NCBI GenBank assembly: GCA_021774995.1
Contig: JAJFIM010000347.1
Span: 1 to 12,416 of the forward strand
Direction: 5' to 3'
DNA: 12,416 nt
Origin: Alphaproteobacteria bacterium
Lineage (GTDB): Bacteria > Pseudomonadota > Alphaproteobacteria > SMXP01
A program made the position numbers and the translations under genes. Shown here piece after piece: positions 1-7,414 of this stretch; the stretch's first letter is position 1; each line of letters begins with the position of its first letter. Below the pieces are notes generated by a model. That model was not told the DNA's origin. It searched no databases and worked only from the letters and a program-made list of their open reading frames with translations.

Positions 1-430
1 CCTCGGGCCCCAGCGATCCAAAAACTTCGTCCGTGGACACATGATGAAAACGAAACGCCGTTTTAGCGCCCGCGTCCAGATTTTTCCAATAAGCCAGCGC
101 CGCTTCGAGCAGCACCTGGCTGCCCACAATATTGGTCTGAATAAACGCGCCCGGCCCGTCGATGGAGCGGTCCACATGGGATTCGGCCGCCAGATGCATC
201 ACCGCATCCGGCTTGTGTTGCGCAAACACGCGGGCCACTTCGCGGGGGTCGCAAATATCCACTTTTTCAAAATGATAGCGCGCGTGTTCCGCCGCGCCCG
301 GAATGGCTTTCAGATTAGCGGCGTAAGTCAGCTTGTCCAGATTGATAACGGTGTGGGACGTCTGGGCCAAATATTGGCGCAGCACCGCCGACCCGATAAA
401 CCCTGCGCCGCCTGTGACCAATATCCGCAT
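1..430 (-). CDS. rmlB: dTDP-glucose 4,6-dehydratase, N-terminal part (cut by window edge)
   Basis: Only the first 143 codons are present; the gene continues past the left edge. The product would convert dTDP-glucose to dTDP-4-keto-6-deoxyglucose, the second step of dTDP-L-rhamnose and related sugar synthesis in the cytoplasm. Visible landmarks of this extended short-chain dehydrogenase are the NAD-binding glycine motif GGAGFIG at residues 7-13, LDKLTYAA at 31-38, AAESHVDRSI at 81-90, and STDEVFG at 132-138 with the Thr/Asp/Glu catalytic trio of the dehydratases. The YxxxK motif would lie beyond the edge. The ATG at 428-430 lies 8 bp after the thrS stop on the same strand, so read-through from thrS is likely. 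No strong Shine-Dalgarno is visible. A related NDP-sugar epimerase or dehydratase is possible, but the match is specific to RmlB/RfbB. Confidence 0.93.
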   Translation of the reverse strand, partial: MRILVTGGAGFIGSAVLRQYLAQTSHTVINLDKLTYAANLKAIPGAAEHARYHFEKVDICDPREVARVFAQHKPDAVMHLAAESHVDRSIDGPGAFIQTNIVGSQVLLEAALAYWKNLDAGAKTAFRFHHVSTDEVFGSLGPE

Positions 431-438
431 AATCCCGG

Positions 439-2370
439 TTACTCTCTCAGATCCCGTTGACCGGACGGTGGGCGCGCTTCATCGCGCAGCAGGTCCGCCG
501 CTTTCTCCAGGTCAAGGAATTGCTGCTCTTTCACGCCAAGGCGGCGCAGACAGACTGCGCCCTCCTCCGCTTCCCTCTTCCCGAGAACCAGCATGTTCGG
601 GACTTTGGCCACCGAGTGTTCGCGAATCTTATAGTTGATCTTTTCGTTTCGAAGATCGGTTTCCACGCGCAATCCATTGGCGCTTAATGTCTCGGCCACT
701 TTTTTTGCATAACCATCGGCGTCTGACGTGATGGTCGCCACCACCACCTGAACAGGCGCCAGCCAGAGCGGAAATTTGCCCGCATAATGCTCAATGAGAA
801 TGCCCAAAAAGCGCTCCAGAGATCCAAGGATCGCCCGGTGCAGCATGACCGGCGTATGGCGCGCCCCGTCTTCGCCGACATAAGTGGCGCCCAGCCGCCC
901 CGGCGTGCCGAAATCAACCTGCAACGTGCCGCATTGCCAATCGCGGCCAATGGCGTCGCGCAGGTGAAATTCAAGCTTGGGGCCGTAAAACGCGCCCTCG
1001 CCGGGACTGAGTTCATATTCCAGACCCGCCGCCTCCACGGCTGTTTTCAGCGCCGCTTCCGCCCGGTCCCACACGTCATCACTGCCCGCGCGGGTGTCGG
1101 GCCGGTCGGCAAACATGACCTTTACGTCCCTAAAGCCCAGATCCGCATACACGCTCTGCAGCAATTCGATAAAGTTCACCGTCTCGCTCGTAATCTGATG
1201 CTCTTCGCAAAAAATATGCGCGTCATCTTGAATCATGGACCGCACGCGCATCAATCCGTGCAGCGCGCCGGAAGGCTCATTGCGATGGCAACAGCCAAAC
1301 TCCGCCATGCGCAAAGGCAAGTCGCGGTAGGATTTAATGCCCTGCTTGAAAATCTGTACATGGGCCGGGCAATTCATCGGCTTCAAGGCAAAAATATCGT
1401 GCTCGGTTTCCGACGTGAACATATGCTCGCGGAACTTTTCCCAATGGCCCGATTGTTCCCAAAGCTTGCGGTCAATCAGAATGGGTGTGCGCACTTCCCC
1501 ATAGCCCGCCGCGCGTATGCGCGTGCGGATATAGTCTTCCAGCATGCGCCAGACAGTCCACCCCTTGTCATGCCAGAACACCATGCCTTGCGCTTCTTCC
1601 TGCATGTGAAAGAGATCCATCTCGCGGCCCAGGCGCCGGTGATCGCGCTTTTCAGCCTCCTCCAGCATATGAAGATAGGCTTTGAGATCTTTTTCATTCG
1701 TCCAGGCCGTGCCGTAGATGCGTTGAAGCATGGCGTTTTTAGAATCGCCGCGCCAATAAGCGCCAGCAAGCTTGGTCAACTTAAAGGCTTTGCCCAGCTT
1801 GCCCGTAGAGGGAAGATGCGGACCGCGGCACAGATCCAGCCAGTCGCCCTGGCGGTAGATGGAGATCGGTTCGTCCGCGGGCAGATCGCCGATGATTTCC
1901 GCTTTGTACGTTTCGCCAATTTTTTCAAAATAGCTGATCGCGTCCCCCCGGTCCCTAACCTCGCGCGTGATGGGCGCATTCCGGTCAACGATTTTTTTCA
2001 TCCGCGCTTCGATCTTTTCCAGATCCGCCTCATGAAAAGGTTCATCGCGCGCAAAATCGTAGAAAAAACCGTTTTCGATCACCGGGCCGATGGTGACTTG
2101 CGTGCCGGGAAAAAGCTCCTGCACGGCCTCGGCCATGACATGCGCCGCGTCATGCCGGATAAGATCTAGGGCTTCCTCCGACTCGGCCGTAATGATTTCC
2201 ACCGCGCAGTCACTCTCAATCAGTGTAGAGAGGTCTTTCAGCTCGCCATTAATTTTTAACCCAAGGGCTTTTTTCGCCAAAGATTTGGCGATGCCGGCGG
2301 CAAAATCCGCGCCGCTTTGCGGGCCTTCCAATTGCCGCGTCGATCCATCGGGCAAGGTTACGTTGATCAT
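439..2370 (-). CDS. thrS: threonyl-tRNA synthetase
   Basis: This 643-residue class II synthetase charges tRNA-Thr with threonine in the cytoplasm. It begins with a TGS domain (about 1-60). The N2 editing domain follows, with its HxxxH at H73/H77 and C181/H185 in CRGPHLPS. The catalytic core has zinc ligands C334 (MNCPAH), H385 (QDDAHIFC) and H511 (VMLHRAI). Motif 2 is near residue 363 (HRNEPSGALHGLMRVR) and motif 3 around 511-520. The anticodon-binding domain runs from about 535 to 640. Length and ligand spacing match the usual full-length bacterial enzyme, so editing of Ser-tRNA-Thr should be intact. The ATG at 2370 overlaps the yidD stop codon in an ATGA junction, which suggests translational coupling. 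The rmlB start follows 8 bp after its stop. Confidence 0.98.
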   Translation of the reverse strand: MINVTLPDGSTRQLEGPQSGADFAAGIAKSLAKKALGLKINGELKDLSTLIESDCAVEIITAESEEALDLIRHDAAHVMAEAVQELFPGTQVTIGPVIENGFFYDFARDEPFHEADLEKIEARMKKIVDRNAPITREVRDRGDAISYFEKIGETYKAEIIGDLPADEPISIYRQGDWLDLCRGPHLPSTGKLGKAFKLTKLAGAYWRGDSKNAMLQRIYGTAWTNEKDLKAYLHMLEEAEKRDHRRLGREMDLFHMQEEAQGMVFWHDKGWTVWRMLEDYIRTRIRAAGYGEVRTPILIDRKLWEQSGHWEKFREHMFTSETEHDIFALKPMNCPAHVQIFKQGIKSYRDLPLRMAEFGCCHRNEPSGALHGLMRVRSMIQDDAHIFCEEHQITSETVNFIELLQSVYADLGFRDVKVMFADRPDTRAGSDDVWDRAEAALKTAVEAAGLEYELSPGEGAFYGPKLEFHLRDAIGRDWQCGTLQVDFGTPGRLGATYVGEDGARHTPVMLHRAILGSLERFLGILIEHYAGKFPLWLAPVQVVVATITSDADGYAKKVAETLSANGLRVETDLRNEKINYKIREHSVAKVPNMLVLGKREAEEGAVCLRRLGVKEQQFLDLEKAADLLRDEARPPSGQRDLRE

Positions 2371-2636
2371 GGGTTGGCTTTCTTGTTTTCTTGTATTTCG
2401 TTTAGCGGCCCGGGCACCGGATCAAAGCCGTGTCCACCCCAGGGATGGCACCGCGCAATGCGTTTCAGCGCCAGTTTGCCGCCTTTCCATGAGCCGTGAA
2501 GTTGGATGGCTTCCAAGGCGTATTCAGAACAAGACGGCGCATAGCGGCAGGTCCGCCCGATAAATGCGGAAAGCGTATAGCGGTAAACAATGATCGCACC
2601 GCGCAGCACGGCGCCCAAAGGGTCAAATTTCGCCAT
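2367..2636 (-). CDS. yidD: membrane protein insertion efficiency factor YidD
   Basis: An 89-residue protein of the YidD family, a small membrane-associated factor that assists YidC-dependent insertion of inner-membrane proteins. The sequence shows an amphipathic/hydrophobic N-terminus (about 8-27). It then has the family signature with C30, C36 and C63 in CRYAPSCSEYA and ARCHPWGGHGFDPVP. Length is normal for the family. In many bacteria yidD sits between rnpA and yidC; here it lies between an IscU-like gene and thrS. Its TGA overlaps the thrS ATG by 4 bp. A 93-bp gap with a small GC-rich inverted repeat separates it from the upstream gene. Confidence 0.95.
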   Translation of the reverse strand: MAKFDPLGAVLRGAIIVYRYTLSAFIGRTCRYAPSCSEYALEAIQLHGSWKGGKLALKRIARCHPWGGHGFDPVPGPLNEIQENKKANP

Positions 2637-2687
2637 TCTTAATTCTTCCGTTCACGACCGCACACACCCCAAATGATTATCCGTCAT

Positions 2688-2700
2688 CCCGGACGCCGGG
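2688..2700. repeat. small GC-rich inverted repeat, likely copy of a dispersed alphaproteobacterial element
   Basis: CCCGG-ACG-CCGGG lies in the 93-bp gap between the IscU-like gene and yidD. It is preceded by CGTCAT and followed by AGGG. The motif GTCATCCCGGAC...CCGGG resembles the short interspersed palindromes common in many alphaproteobacterial genomes. Whether other copies exist cannot be seen here. It could form a 5-bp RNA stem, but no T-tract follows on the minus strand, so it is not a convincing terminator. Confidence 0.45.
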
Positions 2701-2729
2701 AGGGTGGTTTAATGGATTAATGACATAGC

Positions 2730-3197
2730 TTATCCCGGCGGCGTGGACAATTCCTGACCTTGCGCCGCGGCGATCTCATCGAGGGCATTGACCACCGCGT
2801 CAAAGGTCAGCATTACGGAAGCATGACGGCCCTTATAGTCCCGCACGGGCGTTAAAATCGCCAGATCCGCCCATTTTCCGGCGGGAGCCGGGCCATTTTC
2901 CTTGAGCATGGCCCGCATGGTCTTTTGCAGCGCGCGCAACTCATCCCCGCGCGACCCCACCACATGGGACGCCATGATGGAAGACGAACACTGGCCCAGC
3001 GCGCAGGCTTTCACGTCATGGGCAAAATCGGTGACCAGGTCACCCTCCACTTTCAAATCCACCGTGACTTTGCTGCCGCATAGGCGGCTGACCGCCGTGG
3101 CGCTGGCGTCCGCGTCGGCCAGACGCCCGGTGCGGGGAATGTTCCCAGCAAAGGTGAGAATTTGCGTGTTGTAAAGATCGTCAAGTTTATCAGTCAT
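2730..3197 (-). CDS. IscU/NifU-N-like iron-sulfur cluster assembly scaffold protein (divergent ligands)
   Basis: A 155-residue protein of the IscU/SufU/NifU N-terminal fold, a scaffold on which Fe-S clusters are built before transfer to apoproteins. The family pattern is visible: C40-G41 (CGSKVTVDL), C65 with a following SSS (CALGQCSSS), and H125 in GRHASVM. Aligned by eye with IscU, C37, C63 and H105 are kept. The Asp two residues after the first Cys is Ser42, and the third cysteine (C106 of IscU) is Ala126. An extra C70 is present. It may therefore be a specialised or SufU-like scaffold rather than a standard IscU. No cysteine desulfurase or other isc/suf gene is nearby. It starts 2 bp after the cysS stop and is almost certainly co-transcribed with cysS. 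Assignment to the family is firm; the exact role is inferred. Confidence 0.85.
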   Translation of the reverse strand: MTDKLDDLYNTQILTFAGNIPRTGRLADADASATAVSRLCGSKVTVDLKVEGDLVTDFAHDVKACALGQCSSSIMASHVVGSRGDELRALQKTMRAMLKENGPAPAGKWADLAILTPVRDYKGRHASVMLTFDAVVNALDEIAAAQGQELSTPPG

Positions 3198-3199
3198 CT

Positions 3200-4603
3200 T
3201 TAGTCTTCCGGCGCTCTGGACGGGCCTTCTACCCGCCAGATGGTCCCCGCCGCGCTGTCTTCAAGGCCAATGCCCATCTGGGTCAGAGTATCGCGAATTT
3301 CATCAGCCCGCGCGAAGTCTTTTGCGCCGCGCGCCGCTTCGCGCTCTGCGATCAGACGCTCCACTTCGCCGGCGTCAATCTTCGCATCGCCAACAGCCGC
3401 CCTGAACCAGCTTTCCGGGTCCTGACCCAAAAGCCCCAGATACCAACCCGCCGACAGTAGCGCGCCTTTTAAGGCGGCCTGATCGGCGGGCGCGGTGGCG
3501 GCGTCCGCCTTTTTGGCCAGCGCCGCCAATTCGGCAATGGCTTTGGGCGTGTTGAGATCGTCATTCAGAGCCGCCATGAACGGGTCCGGAGCGGTGCTGG
3601 CCGCGTCGGCCGTTACATCGCCCAACCGCCGCAGCACGCCGTAAAGCCCATCCAATGTGCGGCGCGCCTGATCAAGGCCACCGGCGGTCCAGTCGAGCGG
3701 CTGCCGATAGTGCGCACTCAGCAGCGCAAGGCGGATGGCCTCGCCGGGCGCCTGGCCCAGCAGATCATGCACGAGCAAAACATTGCCGATGGATTTCGAC
3801 ATCTTTTCCTTTTCGACATTAACAAAACCGTTATGCATCCAAAAGCGGCTATAAAGCTTGCCGTTGTGGGCGCAGGTGCTTTGCGCGATTTCATTTTCAT
3901 GATGGGGAAAAATAAGGTCGTGACCCCCGCCGTGAATATCGATGGTCTCTCCCAGATGCGCTTCGATCATGCTGGAGCATTCGATATGCCAGCCCGGCCG
4001 CCCGCGCCCCCATGGGCTTTCCCAACCGGGCGCGCCTTGCGTGGAAGGCTTCCACAGCACAAAATCACCGGGATCTTTTTTGTAAGGCGCGACCTCAACG
4101 CGGGCGCCGGCCAGCATATCGTCCGGCGCCCGTTTCGACAAATGCCCATAGGCGGCAAAAGAGGCGACATGAAACAGCACATGGCCTTCCGCTTCATAGG
4201 CGTGCCCGCTTTTCACCAGACGCGCGATCATGTCCACAATGGCGGGCATGTTCTCGGTGACTTTTGGTTCCAGATCAGGGGGCAGCACCCCAAGGGCGGC
4301 CATGTCGTCCCGGTAGATTTGCGCAAATTTTTCCGTGATGTCGGTGAACGGAACGCCCGCGTCTAGGGCCGCTTTGTTAATCTTGTCGTCAATGTCGGTG
4401 ATGTTGCGGGCATAGATCACAGACGGGTAAGCGCGCCGCAACAGCCGGTAGAGCACATCGAAAACCACGGCGGGCCGCGCATTGCCGATATGGGCGTAAC
4501 TATAAACCGTCGGCCCGCAAACATAGAGGGTCACGCGCGCCGGGTCGCCGGGCTGAAAATCCTCTTTTTTGCGGGTCAGCGTGTTGTAAAGCTGCAAGGG
4601 CAT
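3200..4603 (-). CDS. cysS: cysteinyl-tRNA synthetase
   Basis: A 467-residue class I synthetase that attaches cysteine to tRNA-Cys. The HIGH-type motif HIGN is at 38-41. The zinc ligands that discriminate cysteine from serine are C29, C209 (HIECSS), H234 and E238 (HHENEIAQS). KMSKS is at 267-271. A helical DALR-type anticodon domain follows. Length and ligand positions are those of the standard bacterial enzyme. I chose the ATG at 4603 because the frame extends upstream only to a TTG at 4609, giving two extra residues with no better ribosome site. No clear Shine-Dalgarno precedes either. It is the first gene of the minus-strand cluster; its stop is 2 bp from the IscU-like start. Confidence 0.97.
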   Translation of the reverse strand: MPLQLYNTLTRKKEDFQPGDPARVTLYVCGPTVYSYAHIGNARPAVVFDVLYRLLRRAYPSVIYARNITDIDDKINKAALDAGVPFTDITEKFAQIYRDDMAALGVLPPDLEPKVTENMPAIVDMIARLVKSGHAYEAEGHVLFHVASFAAYGHLSKRAPDDMLAGARVEVAPYKKDPGDFVLWKPSTQGAPGWESPWGRGRPGWHIECSSMIEAHLGETIDIHGGGHDLIFPHHENEIAQSTCAHNGKLYSRFWMHNGFVNVEKEKMSKSIGNVLLVHDLLGQAPGEAIRLALLSAHYRQPLDWTAGGLDQARRTLDGLYGVLRRLGDVTADAASTAPDPFMAALNDDLNTPKAIAELAALAKKADAATAPADQAALKGALLSAGWYLGLLGQDPESWFRAAVGDAKIDAGEVERLIAEREAARGAKDFARADEIRDTLTQMGIGLEDSAAGTIWRVEGPSRAPED

Positions 4604-4821
4604 GATCAAAGCGGTCCAGATACATATTGTTTTTTTGCGGGTCTTGGTTTACCCCCGACCCTCGCCCCAAACAAGCAGGCAAATCGGGTATAAAGCGGCA
4701 AGTGGCGTCAGCTCGGTTTTTTATCACAAGTGCTTGAGAAAAGACCCCAAAACCGGCCCTGTCGCGGGAGAACTTTGTCTTTTTTCCCGGTTTTCCGCCA
4801 TTTTACCGCATCGGGCGCGCC

Positions 4822-4850
4822 TTGACCGGTTCCACGGCCAACTCTATAAA
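4822..4850 (+). promoter_or_regulatory. sigma-70-type promoter for folE-hisI
   Basis: TTGACC at 4822-4827 and TATAAA at 4845-4850 are separated by exactly 17 bp, close to the vegetative sigma-factor consensus. Transcription would start near 4857, giving a leader of about 100 nt before the folE ATG. The leader contains a TATA-rich palindrome. Assignment is by inspection only. Confidence 0.6.
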
Positions 4851-4891
4851 CCTCTCGCAGATAAAAGGGGCCTTAAAAAGCCGCCAGGACC

Positions 4892-4909
4892 GGTCTATAT
4901 ATAGAGACC
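4892..4909 (+). promoter_or_regulatory. TATA-rich palindrome in the folE leader
   Basis: GGTCT and AGACC flank an AT-rich centre. The inner 12 bp, TCTATATATAGA (4894-4905), are a perfect palindrome. It lies about 35-50 nt downstream of the predicted transcription start and 47 bp before the folE start codon. It could be a repressor site or form an RNA hairpin. It does not resemble a Zur box. Confidence 0.4.
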
Positions 4910-4956
4910 CTGACAAGACGCGCAGAACGCAAACCAGCCAAAAACGGTGAAAATTC

Positions 4957-5598
4957 ATGGACGCACTTGTAGATGATGCGCGGGGCAAATCCCGCGACGC
5001 TTCTCAAAAAAGTGATGCCGAACCCGGGCGGCCCAGCCGCGCGCAAGCCGAAGAGGCCGTGCGCACGCTCATTGCCTGGGCGGGAGACGACCCAACGCGC
5101 GAAGGCCTGGCCGAGACGCCGGCCCGCGTGGTCCGCTCCTATGAAGAGTTTTTCGCGGGCTATGGCCGCGATCCGGAAGAGGAACTGGACCGCACATTCG
5201 AGGAGGTCGAAGGCTATCGCGACATGGTGATGCTGCGCGATATCGATCTGGAATCCCATTGCGAGCACCACATGGTTGCTATTATCGGCAAGGCGCATGT
5301 CGCCTATATGCCAACCGGCCGCGTGGTGGGCATCAGTAAAATCGCCCGCGTGGTGGATATTTTCGCCAAGCGATTGCAAACTCAGGAAACCATGACGGCG
5401 CAGATTGGAAACGCCATTCAAAACGCGCTGAAGCCTTACGGCGTTGCGGTTTTGATTGAAGCCAAACACCATTGCATGACGACGCGCGGCGCCCACAAAC
5501 CGGACGTCGTCACCATCACCAATCACTTCACCGGCGTTTTTCAAGACGACCCGCGCATGGAGCAACGGTTTTTGTCGATGATCCGCGGCGATTTTTAA
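4957..5598 (+). CDS. folE: GTP cyclohydrolase I (type IA)
   Basis: A 213-residue enzyme that converts GTP to 7,8-dihydroneopterin triphosphate, the entry step to folate or other pterins. After a poorly conserved polar N-terminus (about 1-25) the homododecamer-type core follows. Zinc ligands C102 and H105 lie in ESHCEHHM and C173 in KHHCMTTRG. The motifs PARVVRSYEEFF (55-66) and GRVVGISKIARVVDIFAKRLQ (121-141) are also present. Length is usual for the family. A GGTGA site ends 6 nt before the ATG and supports this start. hisI begins 14 bp after the stop, so the two should form one transcript from the promoter at 4822-4850. Confidence 0.97.
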   Translation: MDALVDDARGKSRDASQKSDAEPGRPSRAQAEEAVRTLIAWAGDDPTREGLAETPARVVRSYEEFFAGYGRDPEEELDRTFEEVEGYRDMVMLRDIDLESHCEHHMVAIIGKAHVAYMPTGRVVGISKIARVVDIFAKRLQTQETMTAQIGNAIQNALKPYGVAVLIEAKHHCMTTRGAHKPDVVTITNHFTGVFQDDPRMEQRFLSMIRGDF

Positions 5599-5612
5599 AT
5601 CCGGATGGCCTT

Positions 5613-6104
5613 ATGACCGAAACGAATAGCCCTTCTGTTTTCAGTGAACGGACAAGTATCGAACAGGTGGAAGAGGGCAATGTTCTCGCCCCGAAATTCG
5701 ATTCCGACGGCCTTATCCCGGTGGTCACCACGGACGCAAAATCCGGTGAGTTGCTGATGCATGGGTTTATGAACGCTGAAGCGCTGCGAAAAACAATTCA
5801 GCAAGGCGAAGCTTTCTACTGGAGCCGCAGCCGCAAATGCCTCTGGCATAAGGGGGCCACCAGCGGCCTTACCCAAAAGATTGTTGAACTGCGCATTGAC
5901 GACGATCAGGATGCGGTCTGGCTGCGCGTCGAAGTGGCGGGCAATGGCGCGTCCTGCCATGTCGGCTACCGTTCGTGTTTTTACCGCTCTGTCCCGGTGG
6001 GCCAAGACGCAGGCGCGCCGCTTACGCTCACATTCAAGGAAACCGAAAAGACTTTCGATCCAAAGAAAGTCTATGGCGACGCCCCTAATCCGACGAAGCT
6101 TTAG
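5613..6104 (+). CDS. hisI: phosphoribosyl-AMP cyclohydrolase
   Basis: A 163-residue single-domain HisI, catalysing hydrolytic opening of the adenine ring of phosphoribosyl-AMP in histidine synthesis. Family motifs are LMHGFMNAEAL (48-58), FYWSRSRKCLWHKG (68-81) and ASCHVGYRSCFYR (113-125), the last with C115 and C122. The acidic motif usually written DCDxDA reads DDDQDA here (96-101). The metal-binding Asp triplet is kept, but the Cys that normally completes the zinc site is D97. No HisE domain is fused. I chose the ATG at 5613; the frame runs further upstream but that part overlaps folE and does not resemble HisI. A partial GGATGG site precedes it. Its 3' end overlaps the convergent SQR gene by 20 bp. 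Confidence 0.94.
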   Translation: MTETNSPSVFSERTSIEQVEEGNVLAPKFDSDGLIPVVTTDAKSGELLMHGFMNAEALRKTIQQGEAFYWSRSRKCLWHKGATSGLTQKIVELRIDDDQDAVWLRVEVAGNGASCHVGYRSCFYRSVPVGQDAGAPLTLTFKETEKTFDPKKVYGDAPNPTKL

Positions 6105-7341
6105 AGTCACTCCATTGCGTATTGTGCCTCAAAAACCACGTCCGTCCTTTCAGCATATAATGCCAATAAAAAAGCGGCAGGCCCGTGACCTTTATCCACC
6201 AATTCAGCCAACGCTCTTTGGCCGGATGAAGCGGCAGAGTGGGCGTGACCTTTCCGCCATAGATGAACTCCGCCATAATGACTTTTCCATAGGCCGTGGT
6301 AAGGGGGCACGAGGCGTAACCATCGTAACCCGCATCCAACGCGCCGCCGCGCATTAAATTTAAAATATTGCGCGCCACCACCGGCGCTTGTTTGCGAACG
6401 GCGGCGGCCGTCTTTGAATTTGGCGTCGCCGTCACATCGCCAAGCGCAAACACATTTTCATGCGTCACATGCTGCATCGTGTTGTGGTTGACTTCCACCC
6501 AGCCGGCCTCATTTGCCAGAGAGCTGGACTGAATTGCCAGCGGCGGACTTTGCGGCGGCGTGACATGAATCATATCAAAATCCATGACCACTCTCTTGCC
6601 CTGTTCCTCGCCGCCCACGATCTCAAAAACCGCTTTCTTCGCAGGGCCGTCAATGCTCACAAGATTGTGTTGGTAACGGACATCTATGTCATAACGCGCG
6701 GCCACTTTAACAAGTTCATTGGCAAAGAACGGCACGCCGAAAATAGCGGGCCCATGGGTTAGAAAGCGAAGATCGCAGCGCTCCAGCAAATCTTTTTTGC
6801 GCAAATAGTCCGCCGCCAAATAAGCAATTTTTTGCGGGGCGCCTGGGCATTTGAAAGGCAAGGGGGCCTGCGTGAACAAAACATTTGACCCCGCTTTTAT
6901 GTTTTGAAGGCACTCCCAGGTATATTCGGCTTGATCGGGCGCGTAATTGCTGCACACGCCATTTTTCCCCAAAGTTTGCGTCAATCCTTCAATTTTTTCC
7001 CAGTTGAGGTCTACGCCCGGACAAACGACCAGATAGTCGTACTCAAGGGTCTTGCCGGATGCGAGCGTGATGCGATTTTCCGCCGGATCAAATGAGTGCG
7101 CTGCATCGCGCTCCCATTTGACGCCTGAAGGCGCGAGCGATTGCGCCGCGCGCCGCGTTTTAGCCAATTGATAAGCGCCTGCGCCCACCAGCGTCAGGGC
7201 CGGTTGGTAATAATGATATTCAGACGGATCAACAATAACGATATCGAGAGCCCCGCCGGCCAGACGGCGCAAACGCGCAGCAACGCTAACGCCAGCGGCG
7301 CCCCCGCCCACAATGACAACGTGCTTCATATTCTCCGCCAT
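6085..7341 (-). CDS. sqr: type II (mitochondrial-like) sulfide:quinone oxidoreductase
   Basis: A 418-residue FAD flavoprotein that oxidises sulfide to sulfane sulfur and passes electrons to quinone at the cytoplasmic membrane. The N-terminus has the FAD-binding VIVGGGAAGV (about 9-18). The redox cysteines are visible as C165 in FKCPGAPQK and C345 in ASCPLTT, matching the two active-site cysteines of human SQOR. GVCSNY (128-133), HVTPPQSPP (259-267) and FALGDVTATPNSKTAAAV (298-315) are strongly mitochondrial-type. A hydrophobic/amphipathic C-terminus (WWIKVTGLPLFYWHYM, 381-396) is likely to dock to the membrane. I chose the ATG at 7341, preceded by GGGAAG. An ATG at 7329 is an alternative. The frame extends upstream to 7458 into the lipoprotein gene without conserved sequence. 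Probably co-transcribed with that gene, 73 bp upstream. Confidence 0.93.
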   Translation of the reverse strand: MAENMKHVVIVGGGAAGVSVAARLRRLAGGALDIVIVDPSEYHYYQPALTLVGAGAYQLAKTRRAAQSLAPSGVKWERDAAHSFDPAENRITLASGKTLEYDYLVVCPGVDLNWEKIEGLTQTLGKNGVCSNYAPDQAEYTWECLQNIKAGSNVLFTQAPLPFKCPGAPQKIAYLAADYLRKKDLLERCDLRFLTHGPAIFGVPFFANELVKVAARYDIDVRYQHNLVSIDGPAKKAVFEIVGGEEQGKRVVMDFDMIHVTPPQSPPLAIQSSSLANEAGWVEVNHNTMQHVTHENVFALGDVTATPNSKTAAAVRKQAPVVARNILNLMRGGALDAGYDGYASCPLTTAYGKVIMAEFIYGGKVTPTLPLHPAKERWLNWWIKVTGLPLFYWHYMLKGRTWFLRHNTQWSDSKASSD

Positions 7342-7414
7342 AGTTTTTCTTCCCAAGCATGATGCGCAACTTATTGCAGTAAACGCCCGAACGCACGCAA
7401 ACCCATAGTTCTCG

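Larger units (their letters stand above)
4604..4956. promoter_or_regulatory. divergent intergenic region cysS / folE
   Basis: This is the only gene-free stretch over 300 bp. The right-hand third holds a well-spaced plus-strand promoter and a palindrome, both listed separately. The left two thirds (4604-4800) should carry the cysS promoter on the minus strand, but I find no convincing -35/-10 pair there. I also see no T-box leader, tRNA, riboswitch core or coding ORF with a plausible ribosome site. Confidence 0.6.

Noticed and set aside
787..2169. 460-codon plus-strand ORF opposite thrS
   Set aside because: It lies wholly inside the antisense of a fully conserved ThrRS and shows no recognisable domain; its length reflects GC-rich codon bias.
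3710..4366. 218-codon plus-strand ORF opposite cysS
   Set aside because: Shadow of CysRS; no family resemblance.
4873..5565. 230-codon minus-strand ORF opposite folE
   Set aside because: Shadow of GTP cyclohydrolase I; the conserved protein is on the plus strand.
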